DNA of 64,000 bases from Zavarzinella formosa DSM 19928 (GCF_000255705.1 NZ_JH636440.1:682737-746736), one strand, 5' to 3'; shown: positions 15,707 through 25,255, numbered from the stretch's first letter. Notes: a model not told the origin generated them from the sequence alone. Program-made: numbers and translations.

Positions 15707-18700
15707 TCACGGCAGTTTCTTGCCGCTGAACTTTGCCCACAGCCACGGGCCAATGCCGCCGGCGTCTTTGGCCAGTTTGACGACCCAACGCTGGTAGCTG
15801 GCCTTCAGGTCCGCTTCCGGGGCTTCGGCCTTGAATTCATCGATGGCTTCTTTGGCCCGTTGTTTTGCTTGTTCAAAGGAGGCACGGCCCCCTTCGCGGA
15901 CGAGAAGCAAGCCCTCGGCCAGCGTGTACAAGATACGGGGGAGACCGTCGAGAGTGTCAAAGTCGGCGGCTTGGAAGAGTGCCCGCGCCTTCTCGGTGTT
16001 GCCGAGCAGGGCTTCCTCGAAGGAAAGCCAGGCGGCGAAGTCGCCACTGGTGGCGTCCTCGTCGGGGATTTTCAGGGCGGCTTCGCAGATGAGCCTTGCC
16101 TCGGAGTATTGGCCGAGTTGCCGGTGGCAGACCACCAGCGGGTGCAGCATCCACGGTTCGTCCACGTTGCGGGTTTTCCAGTCGGCGCCCCATGTCACGG
16201 CCGTTTGGTAATCGTTCACGCTCATCAGGGCGGCAGTCACCTTGGCCCAGCCGCGATTCGAGGAACGAAGTTCGTCCCCGAATTTTTGAATCACCTCATG
16301 AAGCCGAAGGCGATGGGGCAGTTCGCCGAGGGCGTCCACCGTGGCGTAGAGGGCTTCGCGGCCGTCTTCCCCGGTTTTGATGAACGCGGGCAGGCGATCC
16401 AAAAAGGCCCAGTCGCCGCGAACCACGGAGCGTTCGACCCACAGGCGGATCGTCGTCGGGCCGGGTTCCTCGGCTGCCAGCAATTGATCCAGTGCCCGGT
16501 CGGCGACATCAGCCATCCCGGCGTTGACGAGGGTTTCCACTCCCCGCGCGATCATGAAGTACGGCACGTCCTCCATTTCCAACACTTGAATCAGCGACAA
16601 CCGGGCAGCCTCGGCATCCGAACGCCGGGCGTGCAACCGGAGGGCGGCGAGGGCCACTTGCGGCCCCCCCGCGTGTTCCTCCAGCACGGCCAGCGTGCGC
16701 TGGGCGGCGTCGAGTTCGTTGTCCCCAAGTTCCAGTTCAAACAGGTGCAACCCGGCGAGACCGTAGGCGGGGTCCATCCGCAGGGCTTCCTGATAATCGG
16801 ACTTGGCGCCCCGGCGGTCGTCGGAGGCTTCGCGGGCGTCGCCACGGGCCACATAGGCCGACGGGTCGGTCGGGCTGAGGCGCACGAGGTTCTCGGCGGC
16901 CTCCAGAAATTCGGCCGGTGATTCCTCTTGATCGTGCCACTCGGCCAGTTGCCGCCAGCCCCAAGAATACTCCGGATCGGCTTTCAACAAGGCCCGCATG
17001 GCGGCGATGGCGGCGGTCCGGTCGCCCCGCTGGGCAGTGATCCACGCGAGCCGGCCCCGGAGGATTTGCGGCGGACTGTCCCCCCATGCCTTCGGGTGGC
17101 AGGTCTGCACGGCCTCGTCGTATCGCCCCATCCGGGTGAGGATTTCGGCCTTCACGTCATAAGCCAGCGGATAACGCGGGTGCGTCTCGATCACCCGGTT
17201 GACGATCCGCAGTTTGTCCTCGGGGTCGGCATCGTGGCTGTCCTCGGTGTCCAGCCAGGTCATCAATACCCACGGGTGGTAGTCGTCCGATTCCTCCAGG
17301 GTTTCCCGAAGGATCTCGTCGGCCATTTCGCCCCAGCCGACCTGCCGCAATTCGTTGGCCGCCGAGCCGATGAGCCACGGCGTGTCCGAGGGAAGCGTGA
17401 GCAGTTCGCGGAAGGCGTCGGCGGCGGCCTCTTCGTCCTTTGTTCGCGTGGCCAGTTGAATGTACCGGCTCAACAAGTGCGCCCGGCCGCCATCGGAAAC
17501 GTGTTCCTCCAGCACGGCCAGCGCCGCGCGGGCTTGCGGATATTCGGCATCATGCAAGTGGGCGTCGAACAGGAGCATCCCGGCGTAGAAGTAGCCCGGC
17601 TCGTTCTGTTGGGCTTCCTTGAGATCGGCCTTCGCCCCCTCGCGGTCGTCGTTTTGCAGCTTGGCCTCGCCACGCATGGCGAGGGCCATCGGATTGTCCG
17701 GCCGCAGTTCCACCAGTTTGTCGGCGGCGTCCAGAAACTCTTCCTTGCGGCCCGTCTCGTTGTACCACTCGGCCAGTTGTTGCCAGCCCCAATAGTAAGT
17801 CGGCTCGATGGTGACGAGGGCTTGCATTTCTCGGCAGGCGAGCGGGTGATTGCCGCGTTTGGCCTCCACCCATGCGGCCCGGCCTTGGAGAATCAGCGGT
17901 GGGTCGAGTTCAAACACCTCCGGCGTGGCGGCGGCCTTGGCCTCGTCGAACCGGCCCATCTCGGCCAGTCGTTCGGCCTTCAAATCGTAGGCTTCCAATC
18001 CCCGCGGGTGCGATTCGATGGCCTTGTCCAAAGCGGAAAGAACTTCTTCATTGTTGGCCGGTCCTTGCAACAACCGGGCAAGGGCGAGCCAGCCTCGCGG
18101 ATCACCGGGGCGAAGCCGGCAGACGTCGCGGGCGACTTCGGCGGCTTTGTCCCCCTCGTCCTGCCGTTCGCTCCAGACGGCGAGATGCCGCCAGGCCCAG
18201 TCGTAACCGGGGTCGATTCGCAGGGCGATGCCGAGCCGGCGCAGCGCCTCGGCGGGTTCCTCGGCATTCCACAAATTGTCGGCGAGATAGCCGTGGTTCA
18301 CCGGGTCGAGCGGCGCGCGGGCGACCGCCTGCTCCAGCACCACACGGGCTTCCTCGGGCTGGTCGTTGGCCTCCAGCGCGTCCGCCAGTTCGCGGGCGGG
18401 ATAACTCCAGCCGGGGGACATTTCCACGGCATGCCGCAGGGCGTCAATCTGGGCGTCCCGCTCCTCTTGGGCGTGGGCCACCTCCGCGAGATCGACCCAC
18501 AGGCGGGCAAGCAGCGGGTAACGCTCGACGGCGTCCTTCGCCAGTTCGCGGGCTTCCTCGATCCGGCCGCAAACCGTCAATTGCTGGATGAGCATGGACG
18601 ATGCCTGCCAAATATCCGGGTGCTCGTCCGAGATGTCCTGCAAGATGCGAAGCAGATCATCCGGTTCGATGGCGTCGTGGGCTGACATCGCCTGTTCGCG

Positions 18701-21529
18701 GAACACCAGTAGGCCGTCCCCGATGAGACGTTGTCGGCGGAATTCGTCCGCGAGGAAGTCGATGGCTTCCTTCTTGTCTTCCTCCGACTTGGCGAGGTTC
18801 ATCAACTCGGAGATGGCCCCCTCGTTGTCGGCCGACCGGCGAATGGCCTCTTCGTAGGCTTCGCGGGCCTGCTCCGGCTTGTCGGCCCGACGATAGGCAT
18901 GGCCTAATGTGAAGAAATACGAGGGGTGATCCGGTTCCAGCGCCTTGGCGGTCTTCAACTCGGCGAGGGCCTCGTCCGCGTGGCCGTGGTTGGCCAGGTG
19001 CATCGCCAGTTCGCGGTGCGCGGACGCATCATCCGGGCAGAGTTCGAGAAGATGTCTCAAGACCGGTTCGGCCGGAGGGCGCTGGCCATCGGGAACCTGT
19101 TCCGAGCGGAGCCAGTCGATGAGCAATTGCCAGAGCGGGTAATGGTGCGAGAAACGGTCGCACAGGGCACGCACCCACTTGATGGCGGCGGACCGTCCCT
19201 CCAGATCGGCGACGGCCCGCGAGATGTTCCGGTGCAGGTCCGCCGAGAGGGGTTCTTCGGCCAGGAGGGTTTCCCAGTTCTTCCGGGCTTCGCGCAGGTC
19301 GGCCCGCACGAGCGAGATACGCGCGGAGGCCCGTGCCCAACTGGATTTGTTCGCCAGCGGTTTCGCCTGTTCCAACAGTTGTTGGCCCGGTTCCGGCTCG
19401 TCGTAATTGGTCCGCATCTCGGCGGCAAAGAGCATCACATCAGCCCGCTCGCTCGGGACGCTGCCGGGAGTATCCTTGGCGGCGACCTCCAGCAAGTCAA
19501 ACGCGGCATCCATCTCTTCCTGATCGCTCAGGACGTAGAACATCGCGCGGGCGGGACCGGCGGCCTTGCCCTTGAGTCGTTCAAAGCGGGTTTTCAGAAA
19601 CCGCATCGCCTCGGGGGTTTGTTCAAGGGCGCGGGCCGCCCGGAAGTACGCCTCGGCGAATTGCTCGTCCCGGTCCTCCAGCGCGGCGGCGAACCGATAG
19701 GCATCGGTCGCCTCTTGGAACAATCGCATTTCCCAGAGGACGCTGCCGAGGATGTAATACCCGCCGGGGGCATACGGCCGCTGCCGGATGGCGTTGCGGA
19801 TCACCCGCCGGGCTTCTTCGAGCCGGTCGGGGTCTTGCAGCAGGTTTTGTGCGTGGTGATGCGCAAACAACGGGTCTGCTTCCTTGCGCAGCGATTGTCG
19901 GCGGGCCAGTTCGTTTCGCTCGTCGCGGCGGTTGAGTTCCCGCAGGACGTTGAGTTTCGCAAGCAGGGCGGTGTTGTCTTCTGGGGCAAGCGCCAACAGG
20001 GAATCAATGGCGTGGAGCAACAACGTCGGGTTCGCGTCGTATCGGGCGATGGCGAAGCGGGCGGTTCGCGTCAGCCGATGTAACGGTTCGTCGGCCCGCA
20101 TCGTTTCGTAGACGGACTGGGCCAGTGCCCGGTCGTGTCTCACAATGGCCGACTGCACTTTGTGCAACCGGTCATACCGGGCGGTGTCCGGCAAGGCGAG
20201 GGCTTCGAGTTCGACGGCCCGGTCCTTCGGGACCATCAGAAAGCCACGCGGGCCGTAAGTGCCGTAACGTTCGAGGATCACCTTCAGCGGCGCTTCGTTC
20301 ACACGGGGTTCGGAAAGGTCCGCGAGCCATAGGGTCTTTCGCTGAAAGTCCCCGCCGCAGACGACCTGGGAATGGCCGTACCCGGCGTCCACCATGGTGA
20401 CCACGCACGGCCAGCCGCGGGCCAGAATCTTCTCGCAAGCCTCTTGGGTGTAGGTGAATTCCGCGACCGCAAAGCCGTTTTGCTCGGCCCACTGGCGTTC
20501 GCGGGCCTCCGGCAAACCATCCCCCGGTTGCGTGTCGGCCACATAGGGGGGCGTGGTGATCTTCCACCACCCGGCCATCCACTCGAAGATGGATTTGAGC
20601 TCCTTCTTCGGCGGCATCTCGATCCGCACCGTCGGAATCGGCTCGGGCGTTTGTTCGAGCTTGTCCGCGAAGGCGGTGTAAAACTCATCCAACGCCTTGC
20701 GGGAATGTTCCTTTGCCGCCGTAAAATCGCCGACGTAATAGGCGGTGTCAGCCCGGCGGGCCTCCAGCCATTTCGTGGTTTCCTTGTCCATCAACGGGGA
20801 GAGTTCGGCATACCGCTCGTAGGTCTTGCGGGCGTCCGAGTACATCCGCAGGTCCATCTGCACCGCCGCGAGATGGGCGGCGATGATACCGCTTTCGAGG
20901 TGGTCGCACCCGGCGATCAGGCAATCGAGGGCCTCGCGTTCCCGGCCAAGGATTTGCAGGATGTGAGCCTTCGCCTGCACCCCCGGTCGGAAGTGCGGCA
21001 CCAATTCGATGGACCGGTTCGCGGAGGCGAGGGCCTCCTCCAGCCGGTCGGCAAACTCATGGACGGCTGCTTTTTCGACGCATAACCATGCCCGGTCGTG
21101 GGAAAGGCTTTCGGCCTTGGCCAGCCAGCGTTCGGCCCGGTCGATGTCCCGCATCCGTCCGCAGACGAAGGCGTGCAGGCCGTACCAGTCGGCCCGGATT
21201 TCGGGGGCGGCGTCGTTCCAGTCTTGGTCGGGGTGGCTTCGCAGAAACCGCCAGGCGGCGTGCGGGCCAAACTTCTCCAGCCGGTAACGGGCGTGGTAGT
21301 AGATGGCCTCCGGGTGGGCCGGGGTATCTCGATAGGCACGCAGGTGCATGAACCGGCCGAGCCGGGCCGAGCCAAGCTGGATGGCCAGCCGACCGCCGAG
21401 CAACCGGGCGGGGGTATTGGACCATTCGGTGAGGGGGCCGAACCGCTCCGCAAGTCTGAGGGCCTGGACGTAGAACCCGCGGCCGTACAGTTCCCGGATC
21501 GGGGCCAGATCCGCCGTGGCTATTTCCAT
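15707..21529 (-). CDS. Giant TPR protein (1940 aa) with embedded C39-like domain
   Basis: 1940 residues, almost entirely 34-residue TPR-type helical pairs (for example DPVNHGYLADNLWNAEEPAEAL, with WAWRHLAVWSERQ-type repeats several times), expected to form a long solenoid. Residues of about 310-430 differ: ITTPPYVADTQPGDG, WAEQNGFAVAEFTYTQEACEKILARGWPCVVTMV and YGHSQVVCGGDF read as a C39-type papain-like domain with the conserved His (GHSQ) and Asp/Asn region (LWLADLSEP), but I see no Cys in the expected nucleophile position. No signal peptide or membrane helix. The upstream 147-residue gene ends 31 bases away, probably in one operon. Inferred role: a large protein-binding scaffold. Confidence 0.85.
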   Translation of the reverse strand: MEIATADLAPIRELYGRGFYVQALRLAERFGPLTEWSNTPARLLGGRLAIQLGSARLGRFMHLRAYRDTPAHPEAIYYHARYRLEKFGPHAAWRFLRSHPDQDWNDAAPEIRADWYGLHAFVCGRMRDIDRAERWLAKAESLSHDRAWLCVEKAAVHEFADRLEEALASANRSIELVPHFRPGVQAKAHILQILGREREALDCLIAGCDHLESGIIAAHLAAVQMDLRMYSDARKTYERYAELSPLMDKETTKWLEARRADTAYYVGDFTAAKEHSRKALDEFYTAFADKLEQTPEPIPTVRIEMPPKKELKSIFEWMAGWWKITTPPYVADTQPGDGLPEARERQWAEQNGFAVAEFTYTQEACEKILARGWPCVVTMVDAGYGHSQVVCGGDFQRKTLWLADLSEPRVNEAPLKVILERYGTYGPRGFLMVPKDRAVELEALALPDTARYDRLHKVQSAIVRHDRALAQSVYETMRADEPLHRLTRTARFAIARYDANPTLLLHAIDSLLALAPEDNTALLAKLNVLRELNRRDERNELARRQSLRKEADPLFAHHHAQNLLQDPDRLEEARRVIRNAIRQRPYAPGGYYILGSVLWEMRLFQEATDAYRFAAALEDRDEQFAEAYFRAARALEQTPEAMRFLKTRFERLKGKAAGPARAMFYVLSDQEEMDAAFDLLEVAAKDTPGSVPSERADVMLFAAEMRTNYDEPEPGQQLLEQAKPLANKSSWARASARISLVRADLREARKNWETLLAEEPLSADLHRNISRAVADLEGRSAAIKWVRALCDRFSHHYPLWQLLIDWLRSEQVPDGQRPPAEPVLRHLLELCPDDASAHRELAMHLANHGHADEALAELKTAKALEPDHPSYFFTLGHAYRRADKPEQAREAYEEAIRRSADNEGAISELMNLAKSEEDKKEAIDFLADEFRRQRLIGDGLLVFREQAMSAHDAIEPDDLLRILQDISDEHPDIWQASSMLIQQLTVCGRIEEARELAKDAVERYPLLARLWVDLAEVAHAQEERDAQIDALRHAVEMSPGWSYPARELADALEANDQPEEARVVLEQAVARAPLDPVNHGYLADNLWNAEEPAEALRRLGIALRIDPGYDWAWRHLAVWSERQDEGDKAAEVARDVCRLRPGDPRGWLALARLLQGPANNEEVLSALDKAIESHPRGLEAYDLKAERLAEMGRFDEAKAAATPEVFELDPPLILQGRAAWVEAKRGNHPLACREMQALVTIEPTYYWGWQQLAEWYNETGRKEEFLDAADKLVELRPDNPMALAMRGEAKLQNDDREGAKADLKEAQQNEPGYFYAGMLLFDAHLHDAEYPQARAALAVLEEHVSDGGRAHLLSRYIQLATRTKDEEAAADAFRELLTLPSDTPWLIGSAANELRQVGWGEMADEILRETLEESDDYHPWVLMTWLDTEDSHDADPEDKLRIVNRVIETHPRYPLAYDVKAEILTRMGRYDEAVQTCHPKAWGDSPPQILRGRLAWITAQRGDRTAAIAAMRALLKADPEYSWGWRQLAEWHDQEESPAEFLEAAENLVRLSPTDPSAYVARGDAREASDDRRGAKSDYQEALRMDPAYGLAGLHLFELELGDNELDAAQRTLAVLEEHAGGPQVALAALRLHARRSDAEAARLSLIQVLEMEDVPYFMIARGVETLVNAGMADVADRALDQLLAAEEPGPTTIRLWVERSVVRGDWAFLDRLPAFIKTGEDGREALYATVDALGELPHRLRLHEVIQKFGDELRSSNRGWAKVTAALMSVNDYQTAVTWGADWKTRNVDEPWMLHPLVVCHRQLGQYSEARLICEAALKIPDEDATSGDFAAWLSFEEALLGNTEKARALFQAADFDTLDGLPRILYTLAEGLLLVREGGRASFEQAKQRAKEAIDEFKAEAPEADLKASYQRWVVKLAKDAGGIGPWLWAKFSGKKLP

Positions 21530-21560
21530 GCGTCAACCAGCGAGAGATAAAGGAAGGCAA

Positions 21561-22004
21561 TCACGGGGTTCCGTCACCCATCTGGCGGGAGGCATCCGCA
21601 ATGGGGCCGAGCGTGTTCAGCAGCGTGCCAAGCTGGCCGAGCCGCATCCCGTAACGGTCCAAAAATTCAGAGAGCGAAAATTCATCATCAATGCCGCCGG
21701 AATCTTCATCCGTCAGCCGCCGGGTGATTTCATCCAACAATCGGAGAAACGCCCGCTCCACCAGCGGCATGGATTTCTGACAGAAACCGCCGACCTCCGG
21801 GAACTCCTCCGCCCAGCGGCCGAGGAACGCCTGCCACCGGGCATTATTGTTGGCGGATTCGTGGGCCGCCCGCAGATACGCCAGTTGTTCCCGCGAAACA
21901 TCGATCAATTCCCGAAGCAATTCGGCCGAATGGTCGGCCGCCGGCAGCGGCGGCGGCGCCGGAAAGGCCATGCTTGGCGGTGCGACGACGTATTGAAAAT
22001 GCAT
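21561..22004 (-). CDS. Small helical protein upstream of the giant TPR gene
   Basis: 147 residues from ATG 22004 (AGAGG six bases upstream; an ATG pair at 22046-22049 lacks a ribosome site). It starts MHFQYVVAPPSMAFPAPPPLP, a Pro-rich linker, then helical segments (AELLRELIDVSREQLAYLRAAHE, WQAFLGRWAEEFPEVGGFC, VERAFLRLLDEITRRL) and an acidic stretch. No family recognised. Thirty-one bases separate it from the giant TPR gene, which suggests co-expression and possibly a complex. Confidence 0.7.
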   Translation of the reverse strand: MHFQYVVAPPSMAFPAPPPLPAADHSAELLRELIDVSREQLAYLRAAHESANNNARWQAFLGRWAEEFPEVGGFCQKSMPLVERAFLRLLDEITRRLTDEDSGGIDDEFSLSEFLDRYGMRLGQLGTLLNTLGPIADASRQMGDGTP

Positions 22005-22106
22005 GCCAGCCTCTGGGCCCGAAAGTTCTCTTCGCTTCACCTTCATCATTATAGTGATCGAACCAACCCAAGGTACGGTTGCCCGAACCGGGGAAAAATC
22101 GGCCGG

Positions 22107-22967
22107 TCACAACTGTGCGATGAAAGACTCAAGATCAGGGCAGGAGGCAGATATCTTGATGAGATCGTTCAACTGGTCTTTGTTGGCGACTTGCTCAAGC
22201 CTTTTGACGAGATCAACCGGCAAATTGCCAAATCGAGCCGTCAAGACACTGATCAAAGACTCTCTCTTCGCCACGATGGTCGCCGCATCGGCGACCATTT
22301 TTCGGCCGCGTTCCAAAAGGGGTGATTCAAACACGTTGGGTTCTCCCGTCAGAAGGTCCAAGAGGACCGGGTTATTATAACGGATGGCCGCGAAGATGCC
22401 GGTGACGATCCGCAACTCCTCCCGTTCGGCGGGCGGAGCCTGTTGGTCGATCATCTCCCGGCAGCGACTCAAAAACACATCGGCGGGCTGGGTCGTGTGC
22501 ATCAGGGTGATCCACGGAACCAGTCCGGCATCCCCCAAAGCGAAGGCCGCTTCCGCGTCTTGCTCCCACAGTTTGATGACCCGCCATTTCAACGAACCTT
22601 CGACGGTGTCCCCGGCCGAGGCAAGTTTCGCCTCTCCGGCCACGTCCGCGTTGCCTCGCGGTTGCAGCAATACCAGCACGGCATCCGGGATCACGCCGGC
22701 ATCCAGCCGCACCAACATGATGGCTTCGAGCATTTGCCGGTCGGCGTCGGCCGAGGGGGTGTTTTCCACTTCAAAGACCAGCGGCGTCGGAAGGGGCCGG
22801 TCGCGGAACTTCACCTCAAACAGCGCATCCGGAATTCGTCGTGGGACAACACGATCTGTCGGCATTGCCCGCCACGATTCCACGGGCGGCATGTTGATGA
22901 GTTTCAACACGACATCGGCATGTCGTTCGAGAATCCATTTTCCGGCAAGGTCTTTTTCCTGTCGCAT
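22107..22967 (-). CDS. Rpn/DUF4351-type PD-(D/E)xK nuclease-like protein
   Basis: 286 residues. The N-terminal half has the plan of the restriction-endonuclease-like Rpn/transposase-associated family: a start with HADVVLKLI, then RRIPDALFEVKF and LVFEVENTPSADADRQMLEAIMLVRLD, where D and E-x-E sit as in a PD-(D/E)xK core, though the usual Lys is not obvious (E-V-E). The C-terminal 45 residues (LTARFGNLPVDLVKRLEQVANKDQLNDLI) resemble the DUF4351 helical domain. Such proteins promote recombination or are remnants of mobile systems. It lies 100 bases before the small helical gene on the same strand. Catalytic activity is uncertain. Confidence 0.7.
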   Translation of the reverse strand: MRQEKDLAGKWILERHADVVLKLINMPPVESWRAMPTDRVVPRRIPDALFEVKFRDRPLPTPLVFEVENTPSADADRQMLEAIMLVRLDAGVIPDAVLVLLQPRGNADVAGEAKLASAGDTVEGSLKWRVIKLWEQDAEAAFALGDAGLVPWITLMHTTQPADVFLSRCREMIDQQAPPAEREELRIVTGIFAAIRYNNPVLLDLLTGEPNVFESPLLERGRKMVADAATIVAKRESLISVLTARFGNLPVDLVKRLEQVANKDQLNDLIKISASCPDLESFIAQL

Positions 22968-23088
22968 GACCGCGAGTTCCCGGCATTGAGATGGGCATCT
23001 TTGTTACAGTGTACGGGCGTTTTTCCTTTCCTCGGCCGGTCATTGTGTTACCATGTCCCGCAGTCACTTCTCCCGGAGATTGGATGCC

Positions 23089-23760
23089 ATGCGAACAATC
23101 ATTGCGGCCGGTTTGCTGCTGGCGGGCCTGAGTATTTCCCCCAAGGTCTCGCGGGCTGATATTCCCCCGCCGGTTCCCGAACCGAAGAGCATTCCCGTCA
23201 AGATTTATCTGGACGAGAAGGCGAAGGAATCCCGCATCTTGGTCCCGCAGAACCTCACGACCGTGCGGTTCCGGCCCGTGCGGCCCGGTCTGCCGCCGAA
23301 CGCTGGAAACGTCCCGCCGCCGACCTCTCCATTGCCGACTTCCCCGGCTCCTGGCTCGGCGCCTCCCAAGGCTGACATCGACACCGATACGCCCGTAAGC
23401 CAAATCGAAGCCGATGTCGAGTATGCCGCCGAACCCATCAAGAACCCGAATCACCTGATGATCGCCGGGGTGGCCCTCACGATGGGCCTCGGTTGCGGCG
23501 GCGTCTGGCTCTTGCGACGGCCTGATGCCTCCACTCTGCGGGGCGTGGTGTTGCTGGTGGCCTCGGGCGTCGTCCTGTGCGGTAGCACCTTGCTTTGGGC
23601 CAACGCCCCGCCGCCGGTCCGGCCCCCGGTCGTTGGCAAGATCGACTTGCCGATCCTGTCCGATGGCAAGATGAAACTGGAGGTTTTGCAGGGAGGAGAC
23701 ACGATCAGCATTATTTTGGACAAGGAAACCTACGCGAAACTTCAGAAGGAAGCGAAGTGA
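23089..23760 (+). CDS. Exported Pro-rich protein with two membrane helices
   Basis: 223 residues from ATG 23089 (CGGAG ten bases upstream); an ATG at 23053 would add a basic leader without a ribosome site. The signal MRTIIAAGLLLAGLSISPKVSRA leads to PPPVPEPKSIPVKIYLD, a Pro-rich spacer (PPPTSPLPTSPAPGSAPP), two adjacent hydrophobic helices (LMIAGVALTMGLGCGGVWLL and GVVLLVASGVVLCGSTLLWA) and a C-terminal beta segment with an IILDKETYAKLQKEAK end. Family not recognised. A terminal-helix hairpin topology with both domains outside is likely. The next gene starts 84 bases later on the same strand. Confidence 0.75.
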   Translation: MRTIIAAGLLLAGLSISPKVSRADIPPPVPEPKSIPVKIYLDEKAKESRILVPQNLTTVRFRPVRPGLPPNAGNVPPPTSPLPTSPAPGSAPPKADIDTDTPVSQIEADVEYAAEPIKNPNHLMIAGVALTMGLGCGGVWLLRRPDASTLRGVVLLVASGVVLCGSTLLWANAPPPVRPPVVGKIDLPILSDGKMKLEVLQGGDTISIILDKETYAKLQKEAK

Positions 23761-23763
23761 GGA

Positions 23764-23842
23764 AGTTTTCAGTTTTAAAACGTGAGGATGTCACGCTCGT
23801 CGTCCAACTAACCATCTTTTCTGAAAACTGAAAACTGAAAAC
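23764..23842. repeat. CTGAAAA tandem repeat with inverted partner
   Basis: GTTTTCAGTTTTAAAACG near 23766-23783 faces a tandem run of CTGAAAA units (about 23820-23842) immediately before the ATG of the next gene. The two sides can pair, placing the start region of the gene at 23845 in a hairpin. Confidence 0.55.
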
Positions 23843-23844
23843 TC

Positions 23845-24840
23845 ATGTCAACCCTCCCCCTCTCAAAGCCCGACCAAGGCCGGTTATTTGCCGGGGGGTT
23901 CGCCTTCATTGCCGTGCTGGCGGCGATGCTGGCGGGGTGGATTCCGATTGCGTTTTCCATCGCCACGGTGTTTCTGTTTGCCGGGCCGCACAACTGGCTG
24001 GAGGCCCGGTACATCCTCGGGCGTCTCCCGGCCCGCACCGGGAAGTTGTGGCCGTTTTTCGCAGTGTCGTTTCTCGGCATCGTCGGCCTCACGGCCGGTT
24101 TTGCTCTCATCCCCTCTTATTTGCGAAACAGTTCGGCCATGTTGGAGGCCGAATCACTGTACGGAATCTGGGACAGTGTATTTCTCGTGTGGCTGGCAAC
24201 GCTCGTCACCATGCGCTCGCGGACGAATCCCCGTTTTGAGGCCGGCTGGGTCTGGCCGCTGATGTTCATGCTGGTCGCGGGCGTCTGGCTGGAACCGTTC
24301 GCCTTCGGCTTCGCACTGGTATATCTGCATCCGCTGATGGCTCTCTGGCTGCTTGACCGCGAGTTGCGGCGATCCCACCGCGAATGGCTCCCGGCGTATC
24401 GTCGCGGGTTGCTGGTGATGCCGATGCTGTTGCTGGCCCTCGTCGCCCGGTTGCATTCCTCCCCGAACCTGCCGGGGGACGATCCCGTGAGCCGGGCAAT
24501 CACTGGGCACGCGGGGGATTGGTTTCTCGCCGGGGTGTCCAGCCACTTGTTGGTCGCCCTGCATACGTTTTTGGAAATGGTGCATTACGGCGTCTGGGTG
24601 GTCCTGATTCCGCTGGTGGGTTATCGCTCGCGGGCGTGGGAACTGGAAACCATCCCCGTCGCCCGTCGCGGCGGCGTCTGGCGAAAGGCGGTCGTGGTCT
24701 TGCTGCTCTTTGGCCTGCTGCTCGTGCTGACGCTCTGGAGTTGCTTCCTGCTCGACTACGGGACGACCCGCTCCGTGTACTTCACCGTGGCCATGCTGCA
24801 TGTCCTTGCGGAAATTCCCTTCCTGTTGCGGATGATCTGA
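23845..24840 (+). CDS. Polytopic membrane protein (GPHNWLEARY family)
   Basis: 331 residues with about nine hydrophobic helices. The conserved-looking motif AGPHNWLEARYILGRLPARTGKLWPFF after the second helix and a His-rich stretch (SHLLVALHTFLEMVHYGVWVV) near residue 240 suggest metal or quinone contacts in the membrane. I recall proteins with a GPHNW-E-RY motif from acidobacteria and planctomycetes, but no assigned function. It is followed after three bases by another membrane-protein gene and then by an S24-fold protein, so the three are one operon. Carotenoid-dioxygenase-like (Brp/Blh) was considered but its signature is absent. Confidence 0.75.
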   Translation: MSTLPLSKPDQGRLFAGGFAFIAVLAAMLAGWIPIAFSIATVFLFAGPHNWLEARYILGRLPARTGKLWPFFAVSFLGIVGLTAGFALIPSYLRNSSAMLEAESLYGIWDSVFLVWLATLVTMRSRTNPRFEAGWVWPLMFMLVAGVWLEPFAFGFALVYLHPLMALWLLDRELRRSHREWLPAYRRGLLVMPMLLLALVARLHSSPNLPGDDPVSRAITGHAGDWFLAGVSSHLLVALHTFLEMVHYGVWVVLIPLVGYRSRAWELETIPVARRGGVWRKAVVVLLLFGLLLVLTLWSCFLLDYGTTRSVYFTVAMLHVLAEIPFLLRMI

Positions 24841-24843
24841 ACC

Positions 24844-25233
24844 ATGCCGACGAGCCAACTGTTGAAGATGATGGCCGTCGGCTACTTGCTGACGGTGTCG
24901 GTGGAACTGCCGGTCCTGCTGGCGGGCCTGTCGCGCCGACATCCGTTCCCCCATCGCCTCTTCGCGGGCTTCTGGCTGACGGCCTGCACCTACCCGGTCG
25001 TCTGGCTGGTGTTGCCGCCGCTGATCGAGAACCGCATTTGGTATCTGGTCGTCGCGGAAACCTTCGCCCCCGCCGGGGAATGCCTCCTCTTCTGGATTGC
25101 CTTCGGCAAAGCCGAACCCCGCACCCGACGAAACACTCTCCAAGACATAGTGACCATCACGGTGGCCAATCTGATCTCCTTCGGCATCGGCGTGCTGTTC
25201 AATGAACAAGTGGGCTGGAAATGGCTGGGATGA
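24844..25233 (+). CDS. Small membrane protein partner (129 aa)
   Basis: Three to four helices: LLKMMAVGYLLTVSVELPVLLAGL, LFAGFWLTACTYPVVWLVLPPLI, YLVVAETFAPAGECLLFWIAFG and IVTITVANLISFGIGVLF. Glu and Cys residues inside helices (SVELPVL, LTACTYP, AETFAPAGEC) look conserved and could be functional. The start is ATG three bases after the upstream stop, so translation is coupled. Function unknown; it probably acts with the 331-residue membrane protein. Confidence 0.75.
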   Translation: MPTSQLLKMMAVGYLLTVSVELPVLLAGLSRRHPFPHRLFAGFWLTACTYPVVWLVLPPLIENRIWYLVVAETFAPAGECLLFWIAFGKAEPRTRRNTLQDIVTITVANLISFGIGVLFNEQVGWKWLG

Positions 25234-25255
25234 TTGTTCGATTGATGGGGAATCG

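Noticed and set aside
16928-18685. 585-codon open frame on the plus strand inside the giant TPR gene
   Set aside because: It is antisense to a frame with clear TPR periodicity; the translation is Gly/Pro/Val/His-rich without repeats or domain signals, as GC-rich antisense frames usually are.
22107-22967. Calling the nuclease-like gene a transposase of an insertion sequence
   Set aside because: No terminal inverted repeats or target duplications flank it, and the protein matches Rpn/DUF4351 architecture better than an IS transposase.
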